A DNA stretch of 64,000 nucleotides from Kribbella sp. VKM Ac-2568 (lineage in GTDB: Bacteria > Actinomycetota > Actinomycetes > Propionibacteriales > Kribbellaceae), in contig NZ_SLVF01000011.1 of assembly GCF_004345365.1 (NCBI RefSeq), forward strand, positions 62,001 through 126,000. Reading direction: 5' to 3'. A program made the position numbers and the translations under genes. Under the pieces are notes generated by a model. The model did no database searches. It had not been told where the DNA came from and worked only from the letters and a program-made list of their open reading frames with translations. Positions 44,886 through 53,476 of the stretch are shown one piece after another. Position 1 is the stretch's first letter. Each line of letters begins with the position of its first letter.

Positions 44886-44911
44886 GGTCCGGACAAGGGA
44901 GTCGCAGACGT

Positions 44912-46024
44912 ATGTCAGATCCGAAAACCGAGGTTCAGCACGGTCTCGAGGGTGTGGTCGCGTTCGACACCCAGATCGCTGAGCCGGACAAGGAAGGTTC
45001 GGCGCTGCGCTACCGCGGCGTCGACATCGAGGATCTGGTCGGCCGGGTGCCGTTCGAGAACGTCTGGGGTCTGCTCGTCGACGGAGCCTTCACGCCCGGC
45101 CTGCCGCCGGCCGAGCCGTTCCCGCTGCCCGTACACACTGGTGATGTCCGGGTCGACGTGCAGTCCGCGCTGGCGATGCTCGCCCCGGCCTGGGGGTTGC
45201 GGCCGCTCTACGACATCGACGACGTCCAGGCCCGTGACGACCTGTCCCGCGCCGCGGTGATGGCGCTGTCGTACGTCGCCCAGGCGGCTCGTGGCATCGG
45301 GCAACCAATGGTGCCGCAGCGCGAGGTGGACAAGGCGACCACGATCACCGAGCGGTTCATGATCCGCTGGCGCGGCGAGCCCGACCCCAAGCACGTCAAG
45401 GCGGTCGACGCGTACTGGACGTCCGCGGCCGAGCACGGCATGAACGCCTCCACCTTCACCGCCCGGGTGATCGCCTCCACCGGCGCCGACGTGGCCGCCG
45501 CGCTGTCCGGTGCGGTCGGCGCGATGTCCGGGCCGCTGCACGGTGGTGCGCCGGCCCGCGTGCTGACGATGATCGAGGGCGTCGAGAAGAGCGGTGACGC
45601 CCGGGCCTTCGTTAAGGGACTGCTGGACGGTGGCGAGCGCCTGATGGGATTCGGGCACCGCGTGTACCGCGCGGAGGACCCGCGCGCCCGCGTCCTTCGC
45701 CGTACGGCCCGCGAGCTGGACGCCCCGCGGTACGAGGTTGCCGAGGCGCTGGAGAAGGCCGCGCTGGCCGAGCTGCGCGAGCGCCGGCCGGACCGGGTGC
45801 TGGAGACGAACGTCGAGTTCTGGGCCGCGATCGTGCTCGACTTCGCCGAGGTCCCGCCGCCGATGTTCACCTCGATGTTCACCTGCGCCCGTACTGCGGG
45901 CTGGAGCGCCCACGTGCTCGAGCAGAAGCGCACCGGCCGCCTGATCCGCCCGTCCGCCATCTACTCCGGCCCGACCACCCGCCCCGCCGACTCCATCGAA
46001 GGCTGGAACCCCTCGTGGGCCTGA
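44912..46024 (+). CDS. Citrate synthase (citrate synthase 2 type)
   Basis: A 370-residue enzyme. His175 (EHGMNAS), His210 (GPLHGGAP) and His249 (GFGHRVYR), with Asp in VLDFAEVPPP near 300, give the full citrate synthase active site. Short length without the N-terminal extension fits the actinobacterial CitA/2-methylcitrate-capable group. The ATG is 11 bases after AAGGGA. The Cys-rich ORF 26 bases upstream may be cotranscribed. No other TCA gene is near. Confidence 0.92.
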   Translation: MSDPKTEVQHGLEGVVAFDTQIAEPDKEGSALRYRGVDIEDLVGRVPFENVWGLLVDGAFTPGLPPAEPFPLPVHTGDVRVDVQSALAMLAPAWGLRPLYDIDDVQARDDLSRAAVMALSYVAQAARGIGQPMVPQREVDKATTITERFMIRWRGEPDPKHVKAVDAYWTSAAEHGMNASTFTARVIASTGADVAAALSGAVGAMSGPLHGGAPARVLTMIEGVEKSGDARAFVKGLLDGGERLMGFGHRVYRAEDPRARVLRRTARELDAPRYEVAEALEKAALAELRERRPDRVLETNVEFWAAIVLDFAEVPPPMFTSMFTCARTAGWSAHVLEQKRTGRLIRPSAIYSGPTTRPADSIEGWNPSWA

Positions 46025-46035
46025 CGTCTCCCCCC

Positions 46036-46081
46036 TACGTCCGAGGAAGTGAGGGTCCTGACCCAGGGTCATTCGGACGTA
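46036..46081. terminator. Hairpin after citrate synthase
   Basis: TACGTCCGA (46036-46044) pairs with TCGGACGTA (46073-46081) and an inner GGGTC/GACCC helix sits at 46054-46065. It lies 11 bases past the citrate synthase stop and ends 11 bases before the next start, so it can terminate or attenuate. Confidence 0.55.
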
Positions 46082-46091
46082 AGGTTTCTGG

Positions 46092-46766
46092 GTGAGTCCT
46101 GACGCGAAGCAGAAATCCGAGGACCTGCTGGTGATCTCGCCGGTGAAGGCGTTCACCTGTGCGGACTGCGGCACTACCGAGGCCGACTTCATGCGGCTCG
46201 AGGATGATGCTCCGCACTGCCTCGAGTGCGTTGACCTGGACCACCTGGTCTTCCTGCCATCGGGCAACACCGCCCTGACTCGGCGGGCGCGTAAGGCGAG
46301 CACGTTGTCGGCTGTCGTGATCCGCTGGAGCCGGGCTCGCAAACGGTACGAGCGCCAAGGCGTGCTGGTTGAGCAGCCCGCGCTCGAGCTCGCCGAATTG
46401 CAGTGTCTGGCCGACGAGGACGTCCGCGCGCGGCAGCGGGAACGGGCGCGCGAGAAGCGAGAGGTCGAGGATGTCGACTTCCAGCAGCGAATGGCTGAGG
46501 AGATCACTCGGCTGTTCCCCCACTGCCCTGCCGACCGCGCCGAGGCGATCGCCCAGCATGCCGGGACGCGCAGCAGTGGGCGCGTCGGCCGGTCAGCTGC
46601 CGGCCGGGCGCTGGAGGAGAACGCAGTCACGCTCGCTGTCGTCGCCTCCGTCCGGCATCAGGACACGCGGTACGACGACCTGCTGATGGCGGGCGTCCCG
46701 CGACCCGAAGCACGCGACCAGATCCGCGCCAAGGTGGACGAAGTACTCGACCTTTGGCGTGGGTAG
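46092..46766 (+). CDS. DUF2293 domain-containing protein
   Basis: A 224-residue protein. An N-terminal zinc-ribbon-like set, CADCGTTEADF and HCLECVDLDHLVFLPSG, precedes a charged helix and the DUF2293 region RMAEEITRLFPHCPADRAEAIAQHAGTRSSGRVGRSAAGR. The C-terminus (VRHQDTRYDDLLMAG) completes the family pattern. Function unknown; the domain occurs across actinobacteria and fungi. GTG start. Confidence 0.85.
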   Translation: MSPDAKQKSEDLLVISPVKAFTCADCGTTEADFMRLEDDAPHCLECVDLDHLVFLPSGNTALTRRARKASTLSAVVIRWSRARKRYERQGVLVEQPALELAELQCLADEDVRARQRERAREKREVEDVDFQQRMAEEITRLFPHCPADRAEAIAQHAGTRSSGRVGRSAAGRALEENAVTLAVVASVRHQDTRYDDLLMAGVPRPEARDQIRAKVDEVLDLWRG

Positions 46767-46772
46767 AGGGCG

Positions 46773-47552
46773 TCAGCGGCGGCTCTCGCTGGGTGGGCGG
46801 CCGGTGCGTTGTTTGTACTGGCGGCTGAAGTACGGGACGTCGGTGTAGCCGAGGGCGGCGGCGACCTGGGTGACGGTCATGCCGGTCTCGGTCAGGAGCT
46901 GGTGAGCTCTGTCGATCCTGGCCTGGATCAGGTACTGCGCGGGCGCCATGCCGTTCCGGGCGACGAACCGGCGGGTGAACTGGGCTCTGGACAGTGCGGC
47001 CCGCGCAGCCATCTCCGCGACACTCCAGTCGCGGCCGGGGTCCTGCCGGATCACCTGTGCGACCTCCAGCACGGCCGTGTCCGTCGCACTCTGCGGTGAG
47101 CTGTGCGCCGCCTCCCAGATCAAGCAGAGCAGCTGTTCGAGGCAGAGCGCGGCCTGCCGCATCCCGAGCGGGTCGCCCCGCCTGTACGCCGTATCGGAGC
47201 GCTGGGCGAGTGCGCCGAGCAGTACTCGGTCCGCCAGCTCAGCCCACCGCTGCTCCGGTACTACGTCCGCCGGGGTGACGTTGAAGTGCATGCCGAAGAC
47301 CAGCAGGCGGCGACGTGGATCGTGGCGGGCGGTGGGGCTGTCACCGGGAGCGAAGACGGCGCAGGTGCCCGGGCCCAGCTCCCGGGTGTTGCCGTTGAGC
47401 TCCAGGCGGCCAATGCCGTCGAGGACGCACCACAGCAGGTGATCCGGGAGCGGCCGCGACACCCAGGACCAGCTCGGCTCGCACCGCCAGAAGGTGGGCG
47501 GCGAGAGCAGGTGCAGGTCCAGCGGATCAGCCAGCACCGGTCGATGCGTCAA
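46773..47552 (-). CDS. AraC family regulator with cupin sensor
   Basis: A 259-residue protein: an N-terminal cupin (about 20-110) with ELNGNTRELGPGTCAVFAPGDSP, then a double helix-turn-helix (about 160-255) ending ALGYTDVPYFSRQYKQRTGRPPSESR. Divergent from a PhyH dioxygenase gene, which it probably activates. Confidence 0.92.
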   Translation of the reverse strand: MTHRPVLADPLDLHLLSPPTFWRCEPSWSWVSRPLPDHLLWCVLDGIGRLELNGNTRELGPGTCAVFAPGDSPTARHDPRRRLLVFGMHFNVTPADVVPEQRWAELADRVLLGALAQRSDTAYRRGDPLGMRQAALCLEQLLCLIWEAAHSSPQSATDTAVLEVAQVIRQDPGRDWSVAEMAARAALSRAQFTRRFVARNGMAPAQYLIQARIDRAHQLLTETGMTVTQVAAALGYTDVPYFSRQYKQRTGRPPSESRR

Positions 47553-47674
47553 AAGCTCAAGTCCTTGCGTCGATCATCAGTGGCTCTACGAGGGCCCGGA
47601 TCGGAGAATTTCCTTGTCAGGGTTCTGAGTATGCATTGTCGCCGGATCATGCCGGGCCGACCAGGGAGACATCG

Positions 47675-48508
47675 GTGAGCGTTTCGTTCAAGCAGGAGTT
47701 CGACACCTCGGGGTACACGCTGGTCCGTGGCCTGTTCGCGGCGGGAGAGGTCGAGCGGCTCCGGGAGCACTACATGGTCCTCCGTCGGCGGAGTTCCTAC
47801 CCGGGCGACGTGGTCGGCGTACAGGCCGACAGCCGGGATCCGCTGCGCCGGTACCCGCGAATGGCGCAGATGCACCGGTGGGACGAGCTGTCCCTGCAGT
47901 GGATGATCGACGACCGCCTGGACGAGGTGATGACCACCTTGCTCGGCAGGTCGCCGTACGCGGTCCAGACGATGATCTACTTCAAGCCGCCGGGCTCGCG
48001 GGGCCAAGCGCTGCACCAGGACAACTTCTACCTGAAGGCCGAGCCGGGGACCTGCGTGGCGGCCTGGATGGCGCTCGACAAGGTGGACCGGGAGAACGGC
48101 TGCCTCGAGGTCGTGCCCGGCAGCCACCGCTGGCCGATCCTGTGCACGGAGAAGGCCGACACCAAGGTCAGCTTCACCGACGTGACGGTGCCGCTGCCGG
48201 AGCCCGACGCCGCAGTACCGGTGGAGATGGAGCCGGGAGACGTCCTGTTCTTCCACGGAGCGCTCGTGCACGGCAGTGCGCCGAACGTGACGTCCGACCG
48301 GTTCCGGCGAGCGCTGATCGGCCACTACATCGAGGGCGAGGCCGAGCAGGTCGCGGAGTACTACCACCCGGTGATCCGGATGGACGGCAGCGTGCTGGAA
48401 CTCGGTGTGGCCGAGGGCGGCGGCGCGTGCGGCGAGTGGGTGACCACCGAGAATGGTCCGGTCGCAGTGATGACCGGCCAGGAGACGATCACCCGCAAGC
48501 ACGAGTAG
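47675..48508 (+). CDS. Phytanoyl-CoA dioxygenase (PhyH) family protein
   Basis: A 277-residue Fe(II)/2-oxoglutarate oxygenase. Iron ligands His114 and Asp116 (HQDNF) and His199 (HGALVHG; His194 is an alternative), with Arg211 for 2-oxoglutarate. Substrate unknown; actinobacterial homologues hydroxylate small metabolites such as ectoine or natural products. GTG at 47675 chosen for the CAGGGAG seven bases upstream. Divergent AraC partner suggests induction by its substrate. Confidence 0.88.
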   Translation: MSVSFKQEFDTSGYTLVRGLFAAGEVERLREHYMVLRRRSSYPGDVVGVQADSRDPLRRYPRMAQMHRWDELSLQWMIDDRLDEVMTTLLGRSPYAVQTMIYFKPPGSRGQALHQDNFYLKAEPGTCVAAWMALDKVDRENGCLEVVPGSHRWPILCTEKADTKVSFTDVTVPLPEPDAAVPVEMEPGDVLFFHGALVHGSAPNVTSDRFRRALIGHYIEGEAEQVAEYYHPVIRMDGSVLELGVAEGGGACGEWVTTENGPVAVMTGQETITRKHE

Positions 48509-48538
48509 CCCAGCTGAGACCCGTCGGCGGGGGCCTGA

Positions 48539-49738
<1,200 letters not shown>

Positions 49739-49751
49739 CCACCCCCCAACC

Positions 49752-49786
49752 CAACAGCCGCCGCCCCGGAAGGCCGGCGGCTGTTG
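49752..49786. terminator. 12-bp perfect hairpin between convergent serC and propeller gene
   Basis: CAACAGCCGCCG and CGGCGGCTGTTG, 11-base loop, 13 bases after serC and 26 bases past the stop of the opposing gene. Its symmetry suits bidirectional termination. Confidence 0.75.
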
Positions 49787-49811
49787 CCGCTGCCCTGGCG
49801 GTGGGGCGGGG

Positions 49812-50921
49812 TTAGGCGTTGGAGCGGCGGCGGCCGTGGGGGTTGGGTGGGGTTTGGCCGGTCAGGCGGGCGTTTTCGGCCATTCGGTCGAGGCGTTCGC
49901 GGCGGCCTGCGGGGAACGTGACGAAGGTGATGATGATCGCGAGGAGGGCGGCGCCGATGACTATCCAGCGGAGGTTGTGGTTCTTTTTCGGCTCGGCGCT
50001 GTTGCCGGCGGCGTTTGCTTTGGGGGTTGGGGTGGTGGCCGGGGACGATGCACCGGCCTTCTTTACCGGGACCTGGACCTGGTAAACGGCTGAGTTCGGG
50101 CCCTCGCTGCCGACGATGATGTCCGTGCCGGCTGGGCCTACTGCGATCGACTCGCTCTGTTTGGCGAGCACCGTGGCCTTGGCCACGACGGTCGGGGTCT
50201 TGGCCCACGCCACGTTCAGGACTTCCAGGTAGGTCCGTAGGACGACGCTCTTGCCGTCCGGCATGAACGTTCCGTCGGTGACTCCGGGCGGTGCGGCTGC
50301 CACCTTGGTCAGCTCGTTCGTTCCCTCGCGTGACGCACTCTCCGGCGCCGCATAGAAGGCAGCCTTGCTCGAGGACTTCGTGACGAAGTACAGCCGCTTC
50401 GTGGAGGGTTCGATCAGCAGTGTCTCGGCGTCGTGCGCGCCGTCGGGGTACTCGAAGTCGTACCGGTGGAACTTGACGCTGGCCTGGTCCTCCAAGGACG
50501 CCGGCTCCGGGATCGTGTAGACCTCGATCATGTCGCGGGTGGCCTTGTTGTCGCCGATGTCCGCGATGTAGATCGTGCCGTCGGTGTCGACCGCGATCGC
50601 CTCGACGTCCTTGACGTCCGCGTTCAACCGCAACTCCGCCTTGACCTCGCCGGTCCGGTCGATGCCGAACACCCGGGCGCTGTCACCGGAGTCGTTCACC
50701 GTCCACCAGATGCCGTCGTACTTCGCGCTCTTCGCCAGCCCCGACGACTCGTCCACCCGCTCGTCATCGATCGTGAACAGCTTCTTCGGCGCCGGCGTCG
50801 GGTCCGCCTGCGGCCGCGTCTGGGTCACTGCGGAGTCGGCGGAAGCCGAGGCGACGGGGAGGGTGGCGCCGGCCAGGCTGAGGAGGGTGACCGCGGTCAC
50901 GGCCAGGGCTTTGCGGAGCAA
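49812..50921 (-). CDS. Secreted, membrane-anchored beta-propeller protein
   Basis: About 369 residues. The N-terminus after the proposed TTG start reads LRKALAVTAVTLLSLAGATLPVASASA, a clean signal peptide. Propeller repeats include GIWWTVNDSGDSARVFGIDRTGEV, VEAIAVDTDGTIYIADIGDN and GVTDGTFMPDGKSVVLRTY. A Pro/Thr/Ala-rich linker, one membrane helix (WIVIGAALLAIIITFVTF) and a basic tail end it, giving outside-facing display. TTG at 50921 lies two bases after the methyltransferase stop; a longer reading from 50987 overlaps that gene. No enzymatic motif recognised. Confidence 0.78.
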   Translation of the reverse strand: MLRKALAVTAVTLLSLAGATLPVASASADSAVTQTRPQADPTPAPKKLFTIDDERVDESSGLAKSAKYDGIWWTVNDSGDSARVFGIDRTGEVKAELRLNADVKDVEAIAVDTDGTIYIADIGDNKATRDMIEVYTIPEPASLEDQASVKFHRYDFEYPDGAHDAETLLIEPSTKRLYFVTKSSSKAAFYAAPESASREGTNELTKVAAAPPGVTDGTFMPDGKSVVLRTYLEVLNVAWAKTPTVVAKATVLAKQSESIAVGPAGTDIIVGSEGPNSAVYQVQVPVKKAGASSPATTPTPKANAAGNSAEPKKNHNLRWIVIGAALLAIIITFVTFPAGRRERLDRMAENARLTGQTPPNPHGRRRSNA

Positions 50922-50923
50922 GG

Positions 50924-52174
50924 TCAGAACACCGCCTCGCGGTCGGGGTCGAGGACCAGCGCCGCCAGCCGTGGCTTGACCTGCCACTCGCCGACGAGCG
51001 CCTCGTACTCCGCGCGCACCTCGGGTCCGGCCTTCGCGCCGGTCCGGGCGGCTCGGAGCAGGAGGTTGCGCGGCGTGTGCTCACTGTCCACGAACTGCAC
51101 CACCTCTACCCGGTAACCGACTTGACGGAGCACCGCTGCCCTCAACGAATCCGTGAGCACGTCGGCGAATCGCTCCCGAACGATGCCATACCTGGTGAGA
51201 AGCGCGTAAGGCGGCGGTGGTTCGACGCTCTTGAGCTGTTTCTGGATGTCATGGTGGCAGCAAGGTGCCGCGAGGATCAGCGGCGCCTCCCAGCCGACCG
51301 CCCGGGCCAGTGCGTCGTCGGTCGCCGTGTCGCACGCGTGCAGCGCCAGAACCACGTCCGGCGGGGTGTCGAGCTGGGCGTCCTCGATGGTCGCGTCGAC
51401 GAACCGCAGGTGGTCCTGCCAACCGAGCGCCGCCACCCGCTTGCTGTTCCGCTCGCGCGCTGCCGGGGTGCGATCGATTCCCGTCATCCGGATGTCGTGC
51501 CCCAACGCCGTCAGCAGGTGGTACGCCGCCAGCGTCAGGTAGGCGTTCCCGCAGCCGAGATCGACCACCTGCAACGGCCGTCCGGACGGAATCCGGCCAG
51601 CCGCCAGTGCCTCCTCCAACGCCGGCGCCAGCAACTTGCAGAACTCGTCGATCTGCTTGTACTTCGACTGTCGGGACGGCTTCACCCGCCCGTTGTGGTC
51701 ACTGATCCCCAACTCGATCAGGAACGGAGCCGCCGGATCCAGCGCGCGCTGCTTGACCCTGTCATGCCCGGTCCGCTGCTCCCGCTGAGCCGCCTCCCGG
51801 CTCAGCAGCACCTTCCCCTTCTTCGTGAACCGCAGCCGCAGAGTCTCCTGAGTCGTCTCCACATGCCAGTTCCCGTACGGCACCCGCAGCAACTCGTCCA
51901 CCACCTGCTCGGCCGCGTCCCCGACAGCGACGTTGCGGATGTGGGCCTGGCGGTCGTCGTACTCGGTCAGTTGGAGGTGGCGGGTGCCCTTGAGGTCGAC
52001 GTAGCGGAGCTCGACTCGCTGGTACTGCGGGGCTTCCGCGCCTCGGCGGCGCCCTGAACCGATCGCCCGGACCAGTGAGCCCGGCTCGAGCAGAGCGGCG
52101 CGAATCGCAGACCACGCCCCGGACTCGTCGTCCACTGGGGTTGTCTGCTCCTCAAGGTCCTGCTCTGCCTGCAT
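50924..52174 (-). CDS. SAM-dependent methyltransferase, Methyltransf_32/GSTCD-like
   Basis: A 416-residue protein. SAM motif VVDLGCGNAYLTLAAYHLL near residue 200, acidic GIDRTPA, and LALHACDTATDDAL in place of motif IV, then APCCHHDIQKQL. These are shared with the methyltransferase domain of GSTCD. The N-terminal 150 residues contain SRQSKYKQIDEFCKLL before the fold. Possible RNA or protein substrate. Confidence 0.86.
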   Translation of the reverse strand: MQAEQDLEEQTTPVDDESGAWSAIRAALLEPGSLVRAIGSGRRRGAEAPQYQRVELRYVDLKGTRHLQLTEYDDRQAHIRNVAVGDAAEQVVDELLRVPYGNWHVETTQETLRLRFTKKGKVLLSREAAQREQRTGHDRVKQRALDPAAPFLIELGISDHNGRVKPSRQSKYKQIDEFCKLLAPALEEALAAGRIPSGRPLQVVDLGCGNAYLTLAAYHLLTALGHDIRMTGIDRTPAARERNSKRVAALGWQDHLRFVDATIEDAQLDTPPDVVLALHACDTATDDALARAVGWEAPLILAAPCCHHDIQKQLKSVEPPPPYALLTRYGIVRERFADVLTDSLRAAVLRQVGYRVEVVQFVDSEHTPRNLLLRAARTGAKAGPEVRAEYEALVGEWQVKPRLAALVLDPDREAVF

Positions 52175-52281
52175 CGCGCCATTGTCGCCGACCGCGACAC
52201 CGCATCACAAAACGGTCTCGCTCTCCCACTCACAGTCACCACCCTCCACCGCCAACGACGGAGGATCTGGTCGGCGCCGGC

Positions 52282-52647
52282 TCACTGGAGTTTCTCGTCG
52301 TCGGCCAGGAGGTTGAGGGCCCTGAGGCGCGTCTCGATGCCACCTGGCTGGCGTCCCAGGGCGGCTACCAGTTCGTCCTTTGTGGCGCTCTCGTTGAACA
52401 TGCGGGTGAGGAGCTCCTCCTGGTCGGCGGTCCAGGCGCGGTAGGCGTTGGGGTGGGTCTTGCGAGCTTCCTCGATGCGACGGCCGAAGGAGCGGTTGGA
52501 CAGCAGTTCCAGGGAGCGGATGCGGGTCTGGCGGTGGCGACCCACCTCCTCGCCCTCGCGCCAGAAGACGACGACGCCTTCGTCGAACGTCATCAGATCG
52601 GCCGGGACGTCGCAGTAGTCGGCGTCCTCGAGCATCACCCGGACCAT
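52282..52647 (-). CDS. Small protein with C-terminal SANT-like helix-turn-helix
   Basis: A 121-residue protein starting MVRVMLED. Residues 1-60 are strand-rich; residues 70-115 (RAWTADQEELLTRMFNESATKDELVAALGRQPGGIETRLRALNL) form the three-helix module found as a DNA-binding or recruiting tail in many bacterial proteins. Function unknown. Divergent from the ArsR gene across 205 bases. Confidence 0.65.
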   Translation of the reverse strand: MVRVMLEDADYCDVPADLMTFDEGVVVFWREGEEVGRHRQTRIRSLELLSNRSFGRRIEEARKTHPNAYRAWTADQEELLTRMFNESATKDELVAALGRQPGGIETRLRALNLLADDEKLQ

Positions 52648-52762
52648 GTGTCTGTCTCCTCTTCGTTGACGGGCCGCCACGGCCACTGCGACCGCGTCCT
52701 GATCCCTTCTCAACACACAAGATGCCGAGTTCGCCGCCGGTTCCCGGGCTGAGTTCGGGCGC

Positions 52763-52771
52763 TGTGGATAA
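52763..52771 (-). promoter_or_regulatory. Consensus DnaA box
   Basis: TTATCCACA on the minus strand, an exact match to the classical 9-mer, 22 bases left of the large palindrome. A lone box could make the nearby promoter DnaA-responsive. Confidence 0.35.
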
Positions 52772-52792
52772 CCCCGCGACTCTCCCATGGAT

Positions 52793-52835
52793 TGCAAAAT
52801 CCGTTTGCAAAGAGTCTTTGCAAACGGATTTTGCA
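52793..52835. promoter_or_regulatory. Perfect 43-bp palindrome upstream of arsR-type gene
   Basis: Two 21-base arms, exact complements, around a single G at 52814. TTTGCAAA appears twice (52804-52811, 52817-52824) and TGCAAAAT/ATTTTGCA form the outer ends, so two nested dimer sites or a tetramer site are possible. It ends 17 bases before the start codon, over the expected promoter, and can also fold as an RNA or cruciform hairpin. Confidence 0.85.
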
Positions 52836-52852
52836 GTTGTAGTCTCGCTTTC

Positions 52853-53476
52853 ATGAGCGATGAGGAGCAGCCGAAGCCGGCAGACCCGAGCCCGGCGCCG
52901 AGCACGTCGGAAGGTCCGAACAAGTCGGTGCGCCTGGACGCACAGTTGTTGCGCGCGTTGGCTCATCCGATGCGGAACCGGATCCTCGGCCTGCTCCGGC
53001 TCTACGGCCCCGCGACAGCCACCACCTTGGCCGACCGGTTGGCAGTGAACACGGGCGCGACCAGCTACCACCTACGGCAGCTCGCCGAGGCCGGGCTGGT
53101 CGTCGAGGACGACAGTCGCGGCAACGCTCGTGACCGCTGGTGGAAGTCGGCCCACCAGGGCACGGACTTCGACAAGAGCGAGTTGCTGGCGGAGGAGCCG
53201 GAGCTCGCGCTCGGGTTCCTGCACGGGATCGGACAGATGTACGCGGAGAACATGTTCCGCGCCATCGACAACCTGCAGACCATGACGCCGGAATGGCGCG
53301 ACGCGAGCCTGATCTCGGACTACCTGTTCCAGCTGAGGCCCGACGAGATGACGGCGATGATGACCGAGATCAAGGCGGTGCTGGAGAAGTACAGCACCGA
53401 CCTGACCCAGCCGTTGCCCGATGGCGCCGAGCAGGTCTCCGTCCAGATCCAGGCCTACCCCCGGGAGACCCGATGA
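52853..53476 (+). CDS. ArsR-type helix-turn-helix regulator
   Basis: A 207-residue protein: a disordered start, then a winged helix (about 25-95: LDAQLLRALAHPMRNRILGLLRLYGPATATTLADRLAVNTGATSYHLRQLAEAGLV) and a helical C-terminal half. Lacks metal-binding Cys, so it probably senses an organic ligand or acts constitutively. Its stop overlaps the ATG of an MFS pump (ATGA). The 43-bp palindrome is its likely operator. Confidence 0.9.
   Translation: MSDEEQPKPADPSPAPSTSEGPNKSVRLDAQLLRALAHPMRNRILGLLRLYGPATATTLADRLAVNTGATSYHLRQLAEAGLVVEDDSRGNARDRWWKSAHQGTDFDKSELLAEEPELALGFLHGIGQMYAENMFRAIDNLQTMTPEWRDASLISDYLFQLRPDEMTAMMTEIKAVLEKYSTDLTQPLPDGAEQVSVQIQAYPRETR

Noticed and set aside
42717-44911. Lasso-peptide cluster around the asparagine-synthase-like gene
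   Set aside because: No RRE protein, no transglutaminase-like leader peptidase and no lasso core in the neighbouring peptide; only the synthetase-like enzyme fits, so I do not call a lasso locus.
44915-46630. 571-codon leftward ORF opposite citrate synthase
   Set aside because: Citrate synthase has all catalytic residues on the other strand; the antisense frame has no fold or ribosome site.
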